A stretch of DNA of 64,000 nt from Kushneria marisflavi (GTDB lineage: Bacteria; Pseudomonadota; Gammaproteobacteria; Pseudomonadales; Halomonadaceae), in contig NZ_CP021358.1 in the NCBI RefSeq assembly GCF_002157205.1, positions 806,001 through 870,000 of the forward strand, given 5' to 3'. Shown here one piece after another: positions 51,227-59,382 of this stretch; the stretch's first letter is position 1; each line of letters opens with the position of its first letter. Under the pieces are notes generated by a model. That model did not search any database. It was not told the DNA's origin and was given only the letters and a program-made list of their open reading frames with translations. The position numbers and the translations under genes were made by a program.

Positions 51227-52147
51227 ATGACCACCATTGCCATTGCCGGTTTCGGCAAGATAGCCAGAGACCAGCACCTGCCGGCCCTGCGTGAGAACCG
51301 CAACTTCGAGCTGACCGCCATTGCCAGTCGCAATGCCACGCTTGAAGGCGTCGACAACCATCCGGACCTTGAATCACTGCTCGCCGCCGTACCGGCGCTG
51401 GACGCCGTGGCGCTGTGCACCCCGCCCCAGGTGCGCTACACCCAGGCCGTGGCGACCATCGAGGCCGGCAAGCATGTGCTGCTGGAAAAACCGCCGGGGG
51501 TGAGCCTCAGCGAAGTCGAGGACCTCATTCGCCGGGCTGAACAAAAGGGCGTCACGCTCTTTGCCACCTGGCATGCCCGGGAGGCCGCCGGGGTGGAGAA
51601 GGCGCGCGAGTGGCTGTCAACGCGACGTGTCACTGCCGTTGACATTCAGTGGCGCGAGGACGTGCGCCAGTGGCATCCCGGTCAGCAATGGGTGTGGGAA
51701 CCGGGTGGACTGGGCGTCTTCGACCCCGGCATCAACGCGCTCTCGATTGTCACCCGGATTCTGCCCGAGGCCTTTTTCCTGCGCGAGGCCACGCTTGAGG
51801 TACCGGAAAACTGTCAGTCGCCGATTGGTGCGACGCTTGAATTTACCGACGTCAACGACACGCCCATTCATGCCGATTTCGACTGGCGCCAGACCGGTCC
51901 CCAGACCTGGCAGATCACGGTCGAGACCGAAGACGGCAAACTGGTGCTCGACAGTGGCGGCAGTCAGTTGAGCATTGACGGCGAGCGCATCATCGACGGC
52001 GAGGATATCGAGTATGCAGGCCTCTACCAGCGCTTTGCCGAGCTGATCCGAGCGGGTCGCAGTGATGTTGACGTGGCACCCTTTCGTCACGTGGCAGATG
52101 CCTTCCTGCTGGGGCGTCGCCAGAGCGTTGAGCCCTTCATCGAGTGA
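51227..52147 (+). CDS. Gfo/Idh/MocA-family aldose 1-dehydrogenase (D-galactose/L-arabinose type)
   Basis: 306 residues. Rossmann N-terminus IAIAGFGKIARDQHLPAL, EKP motif in LLEKPPGVSLSEVE, and the C-terminal (beta/alpha) domain starting TRRVTAVDIQWREDVRQWHPGQQW. The short length and the IARDQHLPAL and PGVSLSEVE strings resemble Azospirillum L-arabinose 1-dehydrogenase and Pseudomonas D-galactose 1-dehydrogenase. These oxidise the sugar at C1 with NAD(P)+ to the lactone. The nearby lactonase and mutarotase are consistent with an oxidative (De Ley-Doudoroff-like) route; dehydratase and aldolase genes are not in the window. Substrate among galactose, arabinose and others is unresolved. Confidence 0.82.
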   Translation: MTTIAIAGFGKIARDQHLPALRENRNFELTAIASRNATLEGVDNHPDLESLLAAVPALDAVALCTPPQVRYTQAVATIEAGKHVLLEKPPGVSLSEVEDLIRRAEQKGVTLFATWHAREAAGVEKAREWLSTRRVTAVDIQWREDVRQWHPGQQWVWEPGGLGVFDPGINALSIVTRILPEAFFLREATLEVPENCQSPIGATLEFTDVNDTPIHADFDWRQTGPQTWQITVETEDGKLVLDSGGSQLSIDGERIIDGEDIEYAGLYQRFAELIRAGRSDVDVAPFRHVADAFLLGRRQSVEPFIE

Positions 52148-52192
52148 TCAAGGCCGCCATGGCCGGGCAGTAATGATCGACTGGAAATGACA

Positions 52193-52231
52193 GGGGCCCC
52201 GGCTGCGAGGATGCAGCCGGGGCCCCTTTTT
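52193..52231. terminator. strong terminator between convergent sugar dehydrogenase and gluconokinase
   Basis: GGGGCCCCGGCTGC pairs with GCAGCCGGGGCCCC, 14 perfect pairs around a 6-base loop, followed by five T on the plus strand. Confidence 0.92.
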
Positions 52232-52251
52232 CAACATTCAGCCCATGACCG

Positions 52252-52782
52252 TCAGTCGAGTGCTTCGAGCTCGCTGACGCACTGATCGATCACGTTATCA
52301 AAGGATTTTGAGATATCGATGCTGATGGCCTCATCGGGGCCCGGCGTCTGCAGCGTATCAAACTGGGTGCGCAGCATTTGCGGCGAGAAGAAGTGCTGCC
52401 GCTCTTCCATGCGCTGCAGGATGGTGTCGTAATCGCCATCCAGAAAGAGAATAATCAGCTCCGGGTCACCCTGACGCAGGATATCGCGATAGGACCTCTT
52501 GAGGCCTGAACAACCGATCATGACGCTCTCATCGGCTCGGCGATGCTGTGCAAAAAGCTCCGCCAGCGCTTCCAGCCAGCCCTGGCGATCCTTATCGGTC
52601 AACGCCTCACCGTGGGTCATCTTTTCGATGTTTTCCGGCGGATGATACTGATCGCCGTCGATATACTCACACCCTGTTCTTTCGGCCACGGCTTCACCAA
52701 TGGTCGATTTGCCGGAGCCGGAGACCCCCATGATCAAAATGCGTCGTGATTGCCGATGACGCTGATCGAACTGTTTTACCAT
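52252..52782 (-). CDS. gntK: gluconokinase
   Basis: 176 residues from ATG 52782; the longer frame to 52854 is not needed. P-loop GVSGSGKSTIGEAVAER, then GDQYHPPENIEKMTHGEALTDKDRQGWL, CSGLKRSYRDILR and HFFSPQMLRTQFDTLQ, matching E. coli GntK/IdnK. It phosphorylates gluconate to 6-phosphogluconate. Convergent with the sugar dehydrogenase, so it may be a separate unit of the same sugar-acid theme. Complete at the usual length. Confidence 0.93.
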   Translation of the reverse strand: MVKQFDQRHRQSRRILIMGVSGSGKSTIGEAVAERTGCEYIDGDQYHPPENIEKMTHGEALTDKDRQGWLEALAELFAQHRRADESVMIGCSGLKRSYRDILRQGDPELIILFLDGDYDTILQRMEERQHFFSPQMLRTQFDTLQTPGPDEAISIDISKSFDNVIDQCVSELEALD

Positions 52783-53010
52783 GTCGGGGCTCTCTTGTTG
52801 CGGAGTAAGGCCATCATTGTGCGTACCGAGACAACATTCTTGCAAAGGCATCATGGGGTTACAACCGAACCATGGTCACGGGGCAACTTTCGCACATAAG
52901 ACCTTGGTCTAAATTTTGCAGCAACAGCACTTTCATGCTTTTTCCATGAATGGCGCCACTTTCAAAGTGGTAGACGCGCTAACATGATGTTTTTCATCGA
53001 TGAGGGCGTC

Positions 53011-54507
53011 ATGTTCACTCGTCTGGGTCTGAAGCTTTTCGGGGCTATCCTGCTGGTCAATATGTTGCTGGGCGCAATGGTTTTTTTTGTAGCCGCGCGG
53101 AGTATTGATGATGATTTTCTGGATTATCTGCGCCGCGCTCAGAAAGAGCGCATCGACACCCTGAGCGACACGCTCGTCGAAGGCTATGCCCTTCACGGCA
53201 GCTGGGCCTGGCTTGGCGACAATCGCGGTGCATGGCGTGACGTATTGCGTCTGACGCTGGCCCCACGCGACCGCCGTCATGAAGCACCGGGCATCTCCAT
53301 GCAGGAGCCGCCTGGACGTAGGTCAGGCGGGCCGTCATCGGACCTCCCCCGCGCGATGGTCGACCCGCGCCAGTTCGTGCTGCTGGATGCACAGGGCCAG
53401 CCGGTCATTGGCGGCGTTCATCAACCCCGTAATGACATGAACTACCAGGCACTGATACTGGATGGCACGACCATCGGACAGCTTGGTTATCGCGCGCCGG
53501 ATGGATTGATCTCCTCGATTGATCAGGTCTTTTTGCATCGACAGCTGCGAAATCTTGGCATCATCACCGGCGTCATGCTTTTGACCTCACTGCTACTGGC
53601 GGGCGGGCTTGCCTGGTGGCTGGGCCGACGCACGCGCGATATGGCGCTGGCAACGCGCGCCATTGCCCATGGTGATTACAGTATTCGCCTGCGTATGCGC
53701 GGACGCGATGAACTCTCGCTGCTGTCTGAAGATATCAATGCCCTCGCCCAAAGCCTTGAGCACAATCGTCAATCGCGCCAGCAGTGGGTGGCAGATATCG
53801 CTCACGAGCTGCGAACGCCACTGGCCATTTTGAAAGGTGAAATTGAAGCGATGCAGGATGGCGTCAGGGCGCTGGATGGCAAAAGCCTTCAGTCACTAAG
53901 CCAGGAAGTCGTCCATCTCAACCGCCTGATCGAGGACCTGCGTCTTCTGGCCCAGTCCGATGCGCGCACACTCGAGGCGCCGCTGGATCGACTGGATCTA
54001 GGCACGCACCTTCAGCGCCAGCTTGAAGAAAGCCGCGAGTGGCTCGGTGAAGGGAGCATCGAGCTTGTCGTCAGCATTGCCCCGGGCCTTTTGATTCAGG
54101 GGTCCGCCCATCGCCTGCGCCAGCTCTGGCACAACCTTTTAAGCAATACACGCGCCTATACGGACGCCCCGGGCAGACTTCAGGTCACGCTTTTGCGTCA
54201 GGGCAATGAAGCCGTCGTGATCTGGGAAGACAGCGCCCCTGGCGTAGCGCCAGCCGAGCAACACCGGCTGACCGAGCGGCTTTTCAGGGTCGAGGCGTCA
54301 CGCAGCCGCCGCCACGGGGGTAGCGGACTGGGCCTTTCGATTGCCAGCGCCCTGATACATCTTCACGGGGCACGCATGACACCACAGGACTCGCCATTGG
54401 GTGGCCTGTGCTGGCGCATTGTCTTTGCACTCGATGGCCGCAGCCCTCATACCGGCATCGATTACACGCGTCGCGTCGATCATCCTGATAAGAGAACGCC
54501 GCCATGA
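53011..54507 (+). CDS. BaeS-like sensor histidine kinase
   Basis: 498 residues from ATG 53011, preceded by GAGGG; an upstream ATG at 52984 gives a less likely leader. TM1 ~5-28, periplasmic segment ~30-180, TM2 ~184-206, then HAMP (LATRAIAHGDYSIRL), the His site in DIAHELRTPLAILKGEIEAM (H265), N-box LWHNLLSNTRAYTDAP and the glycine-rich HGGSGLGLSIASALI. The cytoplasmic half resembles BaeS/BasS-type envelope-stress kinases. Its stop overlaps the regulator gene ATG by four bases (ATGA), so the two are translationally coupled. The cue is not known; the secreted Spy-like gene downstream hints at envelope stress. Confidence 0.9.
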   Translation: MFTRLGLKLFGAILLVNMLLGAMVFFVAARSIDDDFLDYLRRAQKERIDTLSDTLVEGYALHGSWAWLGDNRGAWRDVLRLTLAPRDRRHEAPGISMQEPPGRRSGGPSSDLPRAMVDPRQFVLLDAQGQPVIGGVHQPRNDMNYQALILDGTTIGQLGYRAPDGLISSIDQVFLHRQLRNLGIITGVMLLTSLLLAGGLAWWLGRRTRDMALATRAIAHGDYSIRLRMRGRDELSLLSEDINALAQSLEHNRQSRQQWVADIAHELRTPLAILKGEIEAMQDGVRALDGKSLQSLSQEVVHLNRLIEDLRLLAQSDARTLEAPLDRLDLGTHLQRQLEESREWLGEGSIELVVSIAPGLLIQGSAHRLRQLWHNLLSNTRAYTDAPGRLQVTLLRQGNEAVVIWEDSAPGVAPAEQHRLTERLFRVEASRSRRHGGSGLGLSIASALIHLHGARMTPQDSPLGGLCWRIVFALDGRSPHTGIDYTRRVDHPDKRTPP

Positions 54508-55211
54508 ATGACCACGTGCTGATCGTTGAAGATGAAACCAAGATTGCCGTTCTGCTGTGCGACTACCTGAGCAACAGCGGCTTTACGCCCCGCTGTCTTG
54601 AGCGTGGTGATCAGGTCATCGACTGGCTGGAGGCGCAGGCGCCGGAGGGCCTGCCTTCGATGGTGTTGCTGGATGTGATGCTGCCGGGGCTTGATGGACT
54701 GACGCTGTGTCGACGGCTGCGCGAGCGCTGGCCCCATATGGCCATCATCATGCTGACAGCCCGGGTCGAGGAAGTTGATCGCCTGCTGGGGCTTGAACTG
54801 GGGGCCGATGACTATATCTGCAAACCCTTTTCGCCGCGGGAAGTGATCGCCCGCATCCGCACGGTTTTGCGGCGCACCCATCCTGTCACCTCCACTGCCA
54901 GTGCCGACACGCCCGCCTCCTCACCCCTGATTCTGGATCGCGAAGGCTGGCGCGCGCTGGCCGATGGTAACGACCCGGGTCTGACGGCCGTCGAATTCCA
55001 GCTGCTGGAAGTCATGTTCGATGCCCCCGGGCGCATCTTTTCCCGCGAGCAGCTGATGGATCACATGTATCGCGACCACCGCATCGTTTCAGAGCGCACC
55101 GTGGACTCCCACATCAAAAAACTTAGAAAAAAGCTTGCCGATATCTGGCCCGAGAGAGAGGTCATTCACTCGGTTTACGGCGTGGGTTACAAGTATGAAC
55201 CGCTGCGCTGA
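54504..55211 (+). CDS. BaeR/OmpR-family response regulator
   Basis: 235 residues. Receiver domain (~1-120) with acidic pair VEDE, phospho-acceptor D57 in MVLLDVMLPGLDG, Thr in IIMLTARVE and Lys in ICKPFSPRE. C-terminal winged helix with LTAVEFQLLEVMFDAPGRIFSREQLMDHMY and RTVDSHIKKLRKKLADI, the OmpR/PhoB type. BaeR-like by layout and by pairing with a BaeS-like kinase. It probably activates the Spy-like gene that starts about 120 bases downstream; no operator was confidently identified. Confidence 0.9.
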   Translation: MNDHVLIVEDETKIAVLLCDYLSNSGFTPRCLERGDQVIDWLEAQAPEGLPSMVLLDVMLPGLDGLTLCRRLRERWPHMAIIMLTARVEEVDRLLGLELGADDYICKPFSPREVIARIRTVLRRTHPVTSTASADTPASSPLILDREGWRALADGNDPGLTAVEFQLLEVMFDAPGRIFSREQLMDHMYRDHRIVSERTVDSHIKKLRKKLADIWPEREVIHSVYGVGYKYEPLR

Positions 55212-55330
55212 GCGCTGCCCCTCACCCGATGGTGTCACTGTTTCCTCCTGCATGTTTCTCCCCATTGCGTGCACATTTGTTGCACAAATCATGGCGATAC
55301 TGGCGTCAGACCCAATCAGGAGGTGTTGTC

Positions 55331-56263
55331 ATGAAAGGATGGATGCTCGTCACCAGTGCCACAATCGCGCTTTCGGCCTCACTCTCGGCCAGTGCCACAA
55401 CGCTTGATCAAAAAACGCAGCCCTCTTTTGCACGCCAGGCCATTTATCAAAGCTGGTCGCTGAATGATCAACAAAAGGATCAACTGAGCCAGGAAAACAA
55501 GGCTTTCCATGCGCGCCTTGAAACGCTTGAAAATCAAACATTCGACAACACTCGGGCACGTCATGATGCCATGAAGGCAATCGTTCAAGAGCATCGGAAA
55601 GCCCTCGCCCGCGTACTTGATGACAAACAGCTTCGAGTGCTTGAAGGCCTGAACCAGCGCGCGGTTGTCATTCACGCCCGAGGGGCACTAAGGACAGCGC
55701 TTTTTGATAGCTGGAAGCTGGATGATGCTCAGAAAAAGGCCATTCAGGACGCGCAGCATCAAATGAGACAGGACATTGCTGCCCTGCATCATGACCAGAG
55801 CGCCACAGGCGGCCGGGAAGAGCGACGCGCAAACATGGAAAAAATTCGTGCTCAACAGCACGCACGTCTTTCAAGGGTATTGAGTGCCGAGCAGATCCGG
55901 GTACTCGAGATGATGCGTCATGAAGAGCTGCGCGGCCCGAAGAGCAAGGCGCCCATCGATGTCCGCCGCGCTCTGGTGCAAAGCTGGCATCTTGACGCGT
56001 CACAGCTTGATGCCATGAAGGCAGCAGCCGGCGAACTGCATCAGAAAATGGCCCGGATTCAGGATGATGCCACGCCGAAAGACGGCCAGCGCCGCCAGCA
56101 GATGATCGAGGCCCGCACGGACTTTCATCATTCTCTGGAGGACATTCTGAGCCCGGATCAGCTAACGGCTCTGGAGAGCATCAGCCCTCGTCACGGCAGC
56201 GCTATGGGGCCGCGCCATCATGGCGCCGAACAAAACGCTGCCTCGAAACCCGATCAGAGCTGA
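55331..56263 (+). CDS. secreted protein with three Spy/CpxP-like helical repeats
   Basis: 310 residues from ATG 55331, after a strong AGGAGG. Signal peptide MKGWMLVTSATIALSASLSASA with cleavage near residue 22. The mature protein has three repeats of about 90 residues. Each starts with a W-containing S.. W.L(D/N)..Q..(A/L) helix (YQSWSLNDQQKDQL, FDSWKLDDAQKKAI, VQSWHLDASQLDAM) and ends RVL.(D/A)(K/E)Q(L/I)RVLE, RVLSAEQIRVLEMM and DILSPDQLTALE, the LTxxQ-like motif of Spy/CpxP. Ordinary Spy and CpxP have one such domain. Likely periplasmic chaperone or adaptor for the adjacent BaeSR-like system (inference). Highly charged, with His-rich tail. Confidence 0.8.
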   Translation: MKGWMLVTSATIALSASLSASATTLDQKTQPSFARQAIYQSWSLNDQQKDQLSQENKAFHARLETLENQTFDNTRARHDAMKAIVQEHRKALARVLDDKQLRVLEGLNQRAVVIHARGALRTALFDSWKLDDAQKKAIQDAQHQMRQDIAALHHDQSATGGREERRANMEKIRAQQHARLSRVLSAEQIRVLEMMRHEELRGPKSKAPIDVRRALVQSWHLDASQLDAMKAAAGELHQKMARIQDDATPKDGQRRQQMIEARTDFHHSLEDILSPDQLTALESISPRHGSAMGPRHHGAEQNAASKPDQS

Positions 56264-56283
56264 TCCACATCACAATCATGGCC

Positions 56284-56309
56284 ACACCCCGCGCTGGCGG
56301 GGTGTTTTT
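56284..56309 (+). terminator. terminator of the Spy-like gene
   Basis: ACACCCCGC and GCGGGGTGT form a 9-base stem with a 4-base loop, followed by a T-run, 20 bases past the stop codon of the Spy-like gene. Confidence 0.9.
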
Positions 56310-56314
56310 CATGG

Positions 56315-56878
56315 CTACCCGCGATCGCGCTGATATCCCATCCGGCTGGCCACCTGACGAAAGGCGTCCATGTCCTGCTGACTGAAAAAACACAGCGTTG
56401 CGGTCAGATCACCATGGGGCAATTTCTCCGCCATGACCGTCAGCACGATTTCGCTGGCCTGATCAAACGGATAGCCATAAACACCGGTGGATATGGCCGG
56501 AAAGGCGATAGTGCGCAGCCCCTGCTGTTCGGCCAGTGCCAGGGATTTTCGATAGCAGCTTGCCAGTTGCTCCGACTTGTCGATCGTTTTGGCATACACC
56601 GGCCCCACGGTGTGAATGACATGGTGTGCCGGCAGGTTGAACCCGGGCGTTAAAGCCACCTCTCCATCCGGCAATCCGTCCGGCCACTGCTCGCGCCGCA
56701 GGGTCTGACAGGCCGTCTTGAGTTCAGGACCGGCCGCTCGATGAATGGCACCATCCACCCCGCCGCCTCCCATCAGGGAATGGTTGGCCGCATTGACGAT
56801 GGCATCCACCTCCAGAGTCGTGATGTCACCCTGGATCACCCGTAATTTGCCGCTCATCCAGCTCATGGCCGTGGTCAT
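56315..56878 (-). CDS. macrodomain O-acetyl-ADP-ribose deacetylase (YmdB-like)
   Basis: 187 residues from ATG 56878, which follows GGAGAG; a longer frame to 57040 lacks support. Macrodomain with [37 protein letters not shown] (ADP-ribose binding), [10 protein letters not shown] and [17 protein letters not shown]. It hydrolyses O-acetyl-ADP-ribose and can remove mono-ADP-ribose from proteins; in E. coli YmdB also inhibits RNase III. Convergent with the Spy-like gene and divergent from the BCCT transporter. Confidence 0.9.
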   Translation of the reverse strand: MTTAMSWMSGKLRVIQGDITTLEVDAIVNAANHSLMGGGGVDGAIHRAAGPELKTACQTLRREQWPDGLPDGEVALTPGFNLPAHHVIHTVGPVYAKTIDKSEQLASCYRKSLALAEQQGLRTIAFPAISTGVYGYPFDQASEIVLTVMAEKLPHGDLTATLCFFSQQDMDAFRQVASRMGYQRDRG

Positions 56879-57024
56879 GGCGTCTCTCCAGCAGTCTTCA
56901 GTGAAACCGATCTTCAGTATGGTTGATGCCTGCCCTTTCCGGACGCATCGCACCCCCTGCCATGGTCCAGGGCTGCAACCAGTCTTGGGACCTCCGGTTG
57001 AAGGCCTCCCATAAAGCATGTATT

Positions 57025-57044
57025 TTAATTGAACAACCAATTAA
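57025..57044. promoter_or_regulatory. BetI-like operator upstream of the BCCT gene
   Basis: TTAATTG-AACAAC-CAATTAA, perfect 7-base arms, in an AT-rich block 103 bases upstream of the BCCT start. The TTGAACxxCCAAT-type core resembles sites bound by BetI/TetR-type regulators of choline genes. No betI is in this window. Confidence 0.5.
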
Positions 57045-57146
57045 TAAAAATTGGATCAGCGCCCTCGTGATCCGGCCATAGTCGGGTCACGAGGGCGACG
57101 TTCATGAATCATTCATTACCGCATCACCACCAGGGAGAATCCTTCG

Positions 57147-59216
57147 ATGAGCGTCAGCCCCATTGATACCCCCGAACAGGCCCGGGATGGTCTAAATCCG
57201 ATCGTCTTTTACGGCTCCGCACTCGGCATCGTGCTGTTTTCCCTCTGGGGAATGTTTTTCACCGACACCGCCAACACCGTTATTTTTGCCGCCCTTGAGT
57301 GGATCAGTAACACCTTTGGCTGGTACTACTTTCTGGCGGCGACCCTGTATCTGGGGTTCGTGATTTTCGTGGCCGCCTCTCGCTTTGGCAGTATCCGACT
57401 GGGCCCCGATCATTCACGCCCGGAATTCAGCCTGGGGTCATGGGCGGCCATGCTCTTCGCTGCCGGTATCGGTATCGACCTGCTGTTTTTCTGCGTGGCC
57501 GAGCCGGTCACCCAGTTTCTGGCGCCACCGGTCGGTGAAGGCGGCACGCTGGAAGCCGCTCGTCAGGCCACGGTCTGGGGCATGTTTCACTACGGGATTA
57601 CCGGCTGGGGCATGTATGCCCTGATGGGGATGGCGCTGGCCTACTTCAGCTACCGCTACAATCTACCTCTGACCATCCGCAGTGCGCTCTATCCACTGTT
57701 TGGCCGGCGTGTGGAAGGCCCCATAGGGCATACGGTGGATATTGCTGCCGTCATCGGAACCGTGTTCGGCATTGCCACCAGCCTGGGCATCGGTGTGGTG
57801 CAGCTCAATTACGGCCTGACCTATCTGTTCGATCTGCCCCAGAACCTGTTTGTACAGGGGTCGCTGATTGCGCTGTCAGTCATTCTGGCCACCATTTCGG
57901 TGGTTTCCGGGGTCGACAAGGGCATTCGCCGCATTTCCGAGTTCAACGTGATTCTGGCGGTGGTACTGCTGCTTTATGTGCTGCTGGCCGGTGATACGGT
58001 CTTTTTGCTCAATGCCCTGGTGCTCAATGTCGGTGACTACGTCAATCGCTTCATGGGCATGACGCTCAATACCTTCGCCTTCGATCGTCCAACCGACTGG
58101 CTCAATACCTGGACGCTTTTTTTCTGGGCCTGGTGGGTGGCCTGGGCACCCTTTGTGGGTCTTTTTCTGGCACGGATTTCCCGAGGCCGCACCATCCGTG
58201 AGTTTGTAGTCGGCACCCTGACCATTCCCTTTATCTTTACCCTGATGTGGATCTCGATTTTCGGTAACAGCGCGATCGAAAGCATTCTCAATGGCGCCAC
58301 CGAGTTCGGCCAGATTGCGATGGAAAGCCCCGAGCAATCCATTTACGGGTTGCTCGAGCAGTACCCGGGTGTCCTCTGGACCGCATCTCTGGCCACCCTG
58401 CTGGGCATGCTCTTCTATGTTACCTCGGCCGATTCCGGTGCCCTGGTGCTGGGAAATTTCACCTCGCGCCTTTCAAGCGTGCACCATGACGCCCCGACCT
58501 GGCTGCGAGTCTTCTGGTCCGTGGTCATTGGTCTTCTGACCCTGGCCCTGCTGATGGCCGGCGGTGTTTCGGCGCTGCAGGGCATGGTGGTCATCATGGG
58601 TCTACCCTTTTCGTTCGTGATCTTTTTTGTCATGGCCGGCCTCTACCGCTCGTTCAAAAGCGAGGCCTTCAAGGAGGACAGCCATCGCGCCAGTCTGGCC
58701 GGACGGCTGTCGAGTCGTACCGGGGCAGGCGGTGAGCGTGGCACGCGACACTGGCGCCAGCGCCTCAATCGCGCCATGCACTTCCCCAGCCAGCGCCAGG
58801 CCGGCATCTTTATCAATGAAACGGCCCGGCCGGCCATGGAGGCCGTGGCACAGGAGCTTTCCGAGCAGGGGCTCGAGGCGGAAGTCATCAAGGCCGAAGG
58901 CAACGAGCTGCATCTTGAGCTCAATGTCGTGCTGGGCAACGAGCAGAACTTTACCTATCAGATCTGGCCACGCGCCTTTGCGATGCCCTCATTTGCCAGA
59001 AGAGCCAGTGAGCCCCGCTCGCGCTACTACCGCCTTGAGGTCTATCTGCTGGAAGGCAGCCAGGGCTACAACCTGATCGGTTTCAGTCGTGAGCAGGTGA
59101 TCAACGATATCCTCGATCAATACGAGCATCATTTGCAGTTTTTACACATGGCGCGCGAAGCCCCCGGTCACGGCGCCAACATTCCGGATGATCCGACCAT
59201 GCCACCGGCTCCCTGA
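57147..59216 (+). CDS. BCCT-family choline/betaine transporter, BetT-like
   Basis: 689 residues. Twelve membrane helices (~20-510) with FAAGIGIDLLFFCVAEPVTQFLAPPVGEGG, the BetT-type signature, and WAWWVAWAPFVGLFLARISRGRTIREFVVG, the BCCT signature. A ~170-residue hydrophilic C-terminal domain (LNRAMHFPSQRQAGIFINETARPAMEAVAQEL, QNFTYQIWPRAFAMPSFA) follows, as in E. coli BetT. It should import choline or another trimethylammonium compound with H+ or Na+ for osmoprotection. An upstream BetI-like inverted repeat supports choline. No betAB genes are adjacent, so the exact substrate is inferred. AGGGAG lies upstream of the start. Confidence 0.9.
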   Translation: MSVSPIDTPEQARDGLNPIVFYGSALGIVLFSLWGMFFTDTANTVIFAALEWISNTFGWYYFLAATLYLGFVIFVAASRFGSIRLGPDHSRPEFSLGSWAAMLFAAGIGIDLLFFCVAEPVTQFLAPPVGEGGTLEAARQATVWGMFHYGITGWGMYALMGMALAYFSYRYNLPLTIRSALYPLFGRRVEGPIGHTVDIAAVIGTVFGIATSLGIGVVQLNYGLTYLFDLPQNLFVQGSLIALSVILATISVVSGVDKGIRRISEFNVILAVVLLLYVLLAGDTVFLLNALVLNVGDYVNRFMGMTLNTFAFDRPTDWLNTWTLFFWAWWVAWAPFVGLFLARISRGRTIREFVVGTLTIPFIFTLMWISIFGNSAIESILNGATEFGQIAMESPEQSIYGLLEQYPGVLWTASLATLLGMLFYVTSADSGALVLGNFTSRLSSVHHDAPTWLRVFWSVVIGLLTLALLMAGGVSALQGMVVIMGLPFSFVIFFVMAGLYRSFKSEAFKEDSHRASLAGRLSSRTGAGGERGTRHWRQRLNRAMHFPSQRQAGIFINETARPAMEAVAQELSEQGLEAEVIKAEGNELHLELNVVLGNEQNFTYQIWPRAFAMPSFARRASEPRSRYYRLEVYLLEGSQGYNLIGFSREQVINDILDQYEHHLQFLHMAREAPGHGANIPDDPTMPPAP

Positions 59217-59239
59217 GCGGTCATCACTCCCCTTCAAAG

Positions 59240-59263
59240 CGCCGCCCTTTTGGGCGGCGTTTT
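59240..59263 (+). terminator. terminator of the BCCT gene
   Basis: CGCCGCCC and GGGCGGCG around TTTT, followed by a T-run, 24 bases past the stop codon. Confidence 0.88.
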
Positions 59264-59382
59264 CGATCCTCCCCTTTGAATAGGCCATCCCTATAGTTGC
59301 CATAGCATCAAGTAAACCCGCTGCCGGCCGTAATGGCAGGTGTTTATCGCCTCCTATCAAGCAGATTTCATGGTACACAAAC

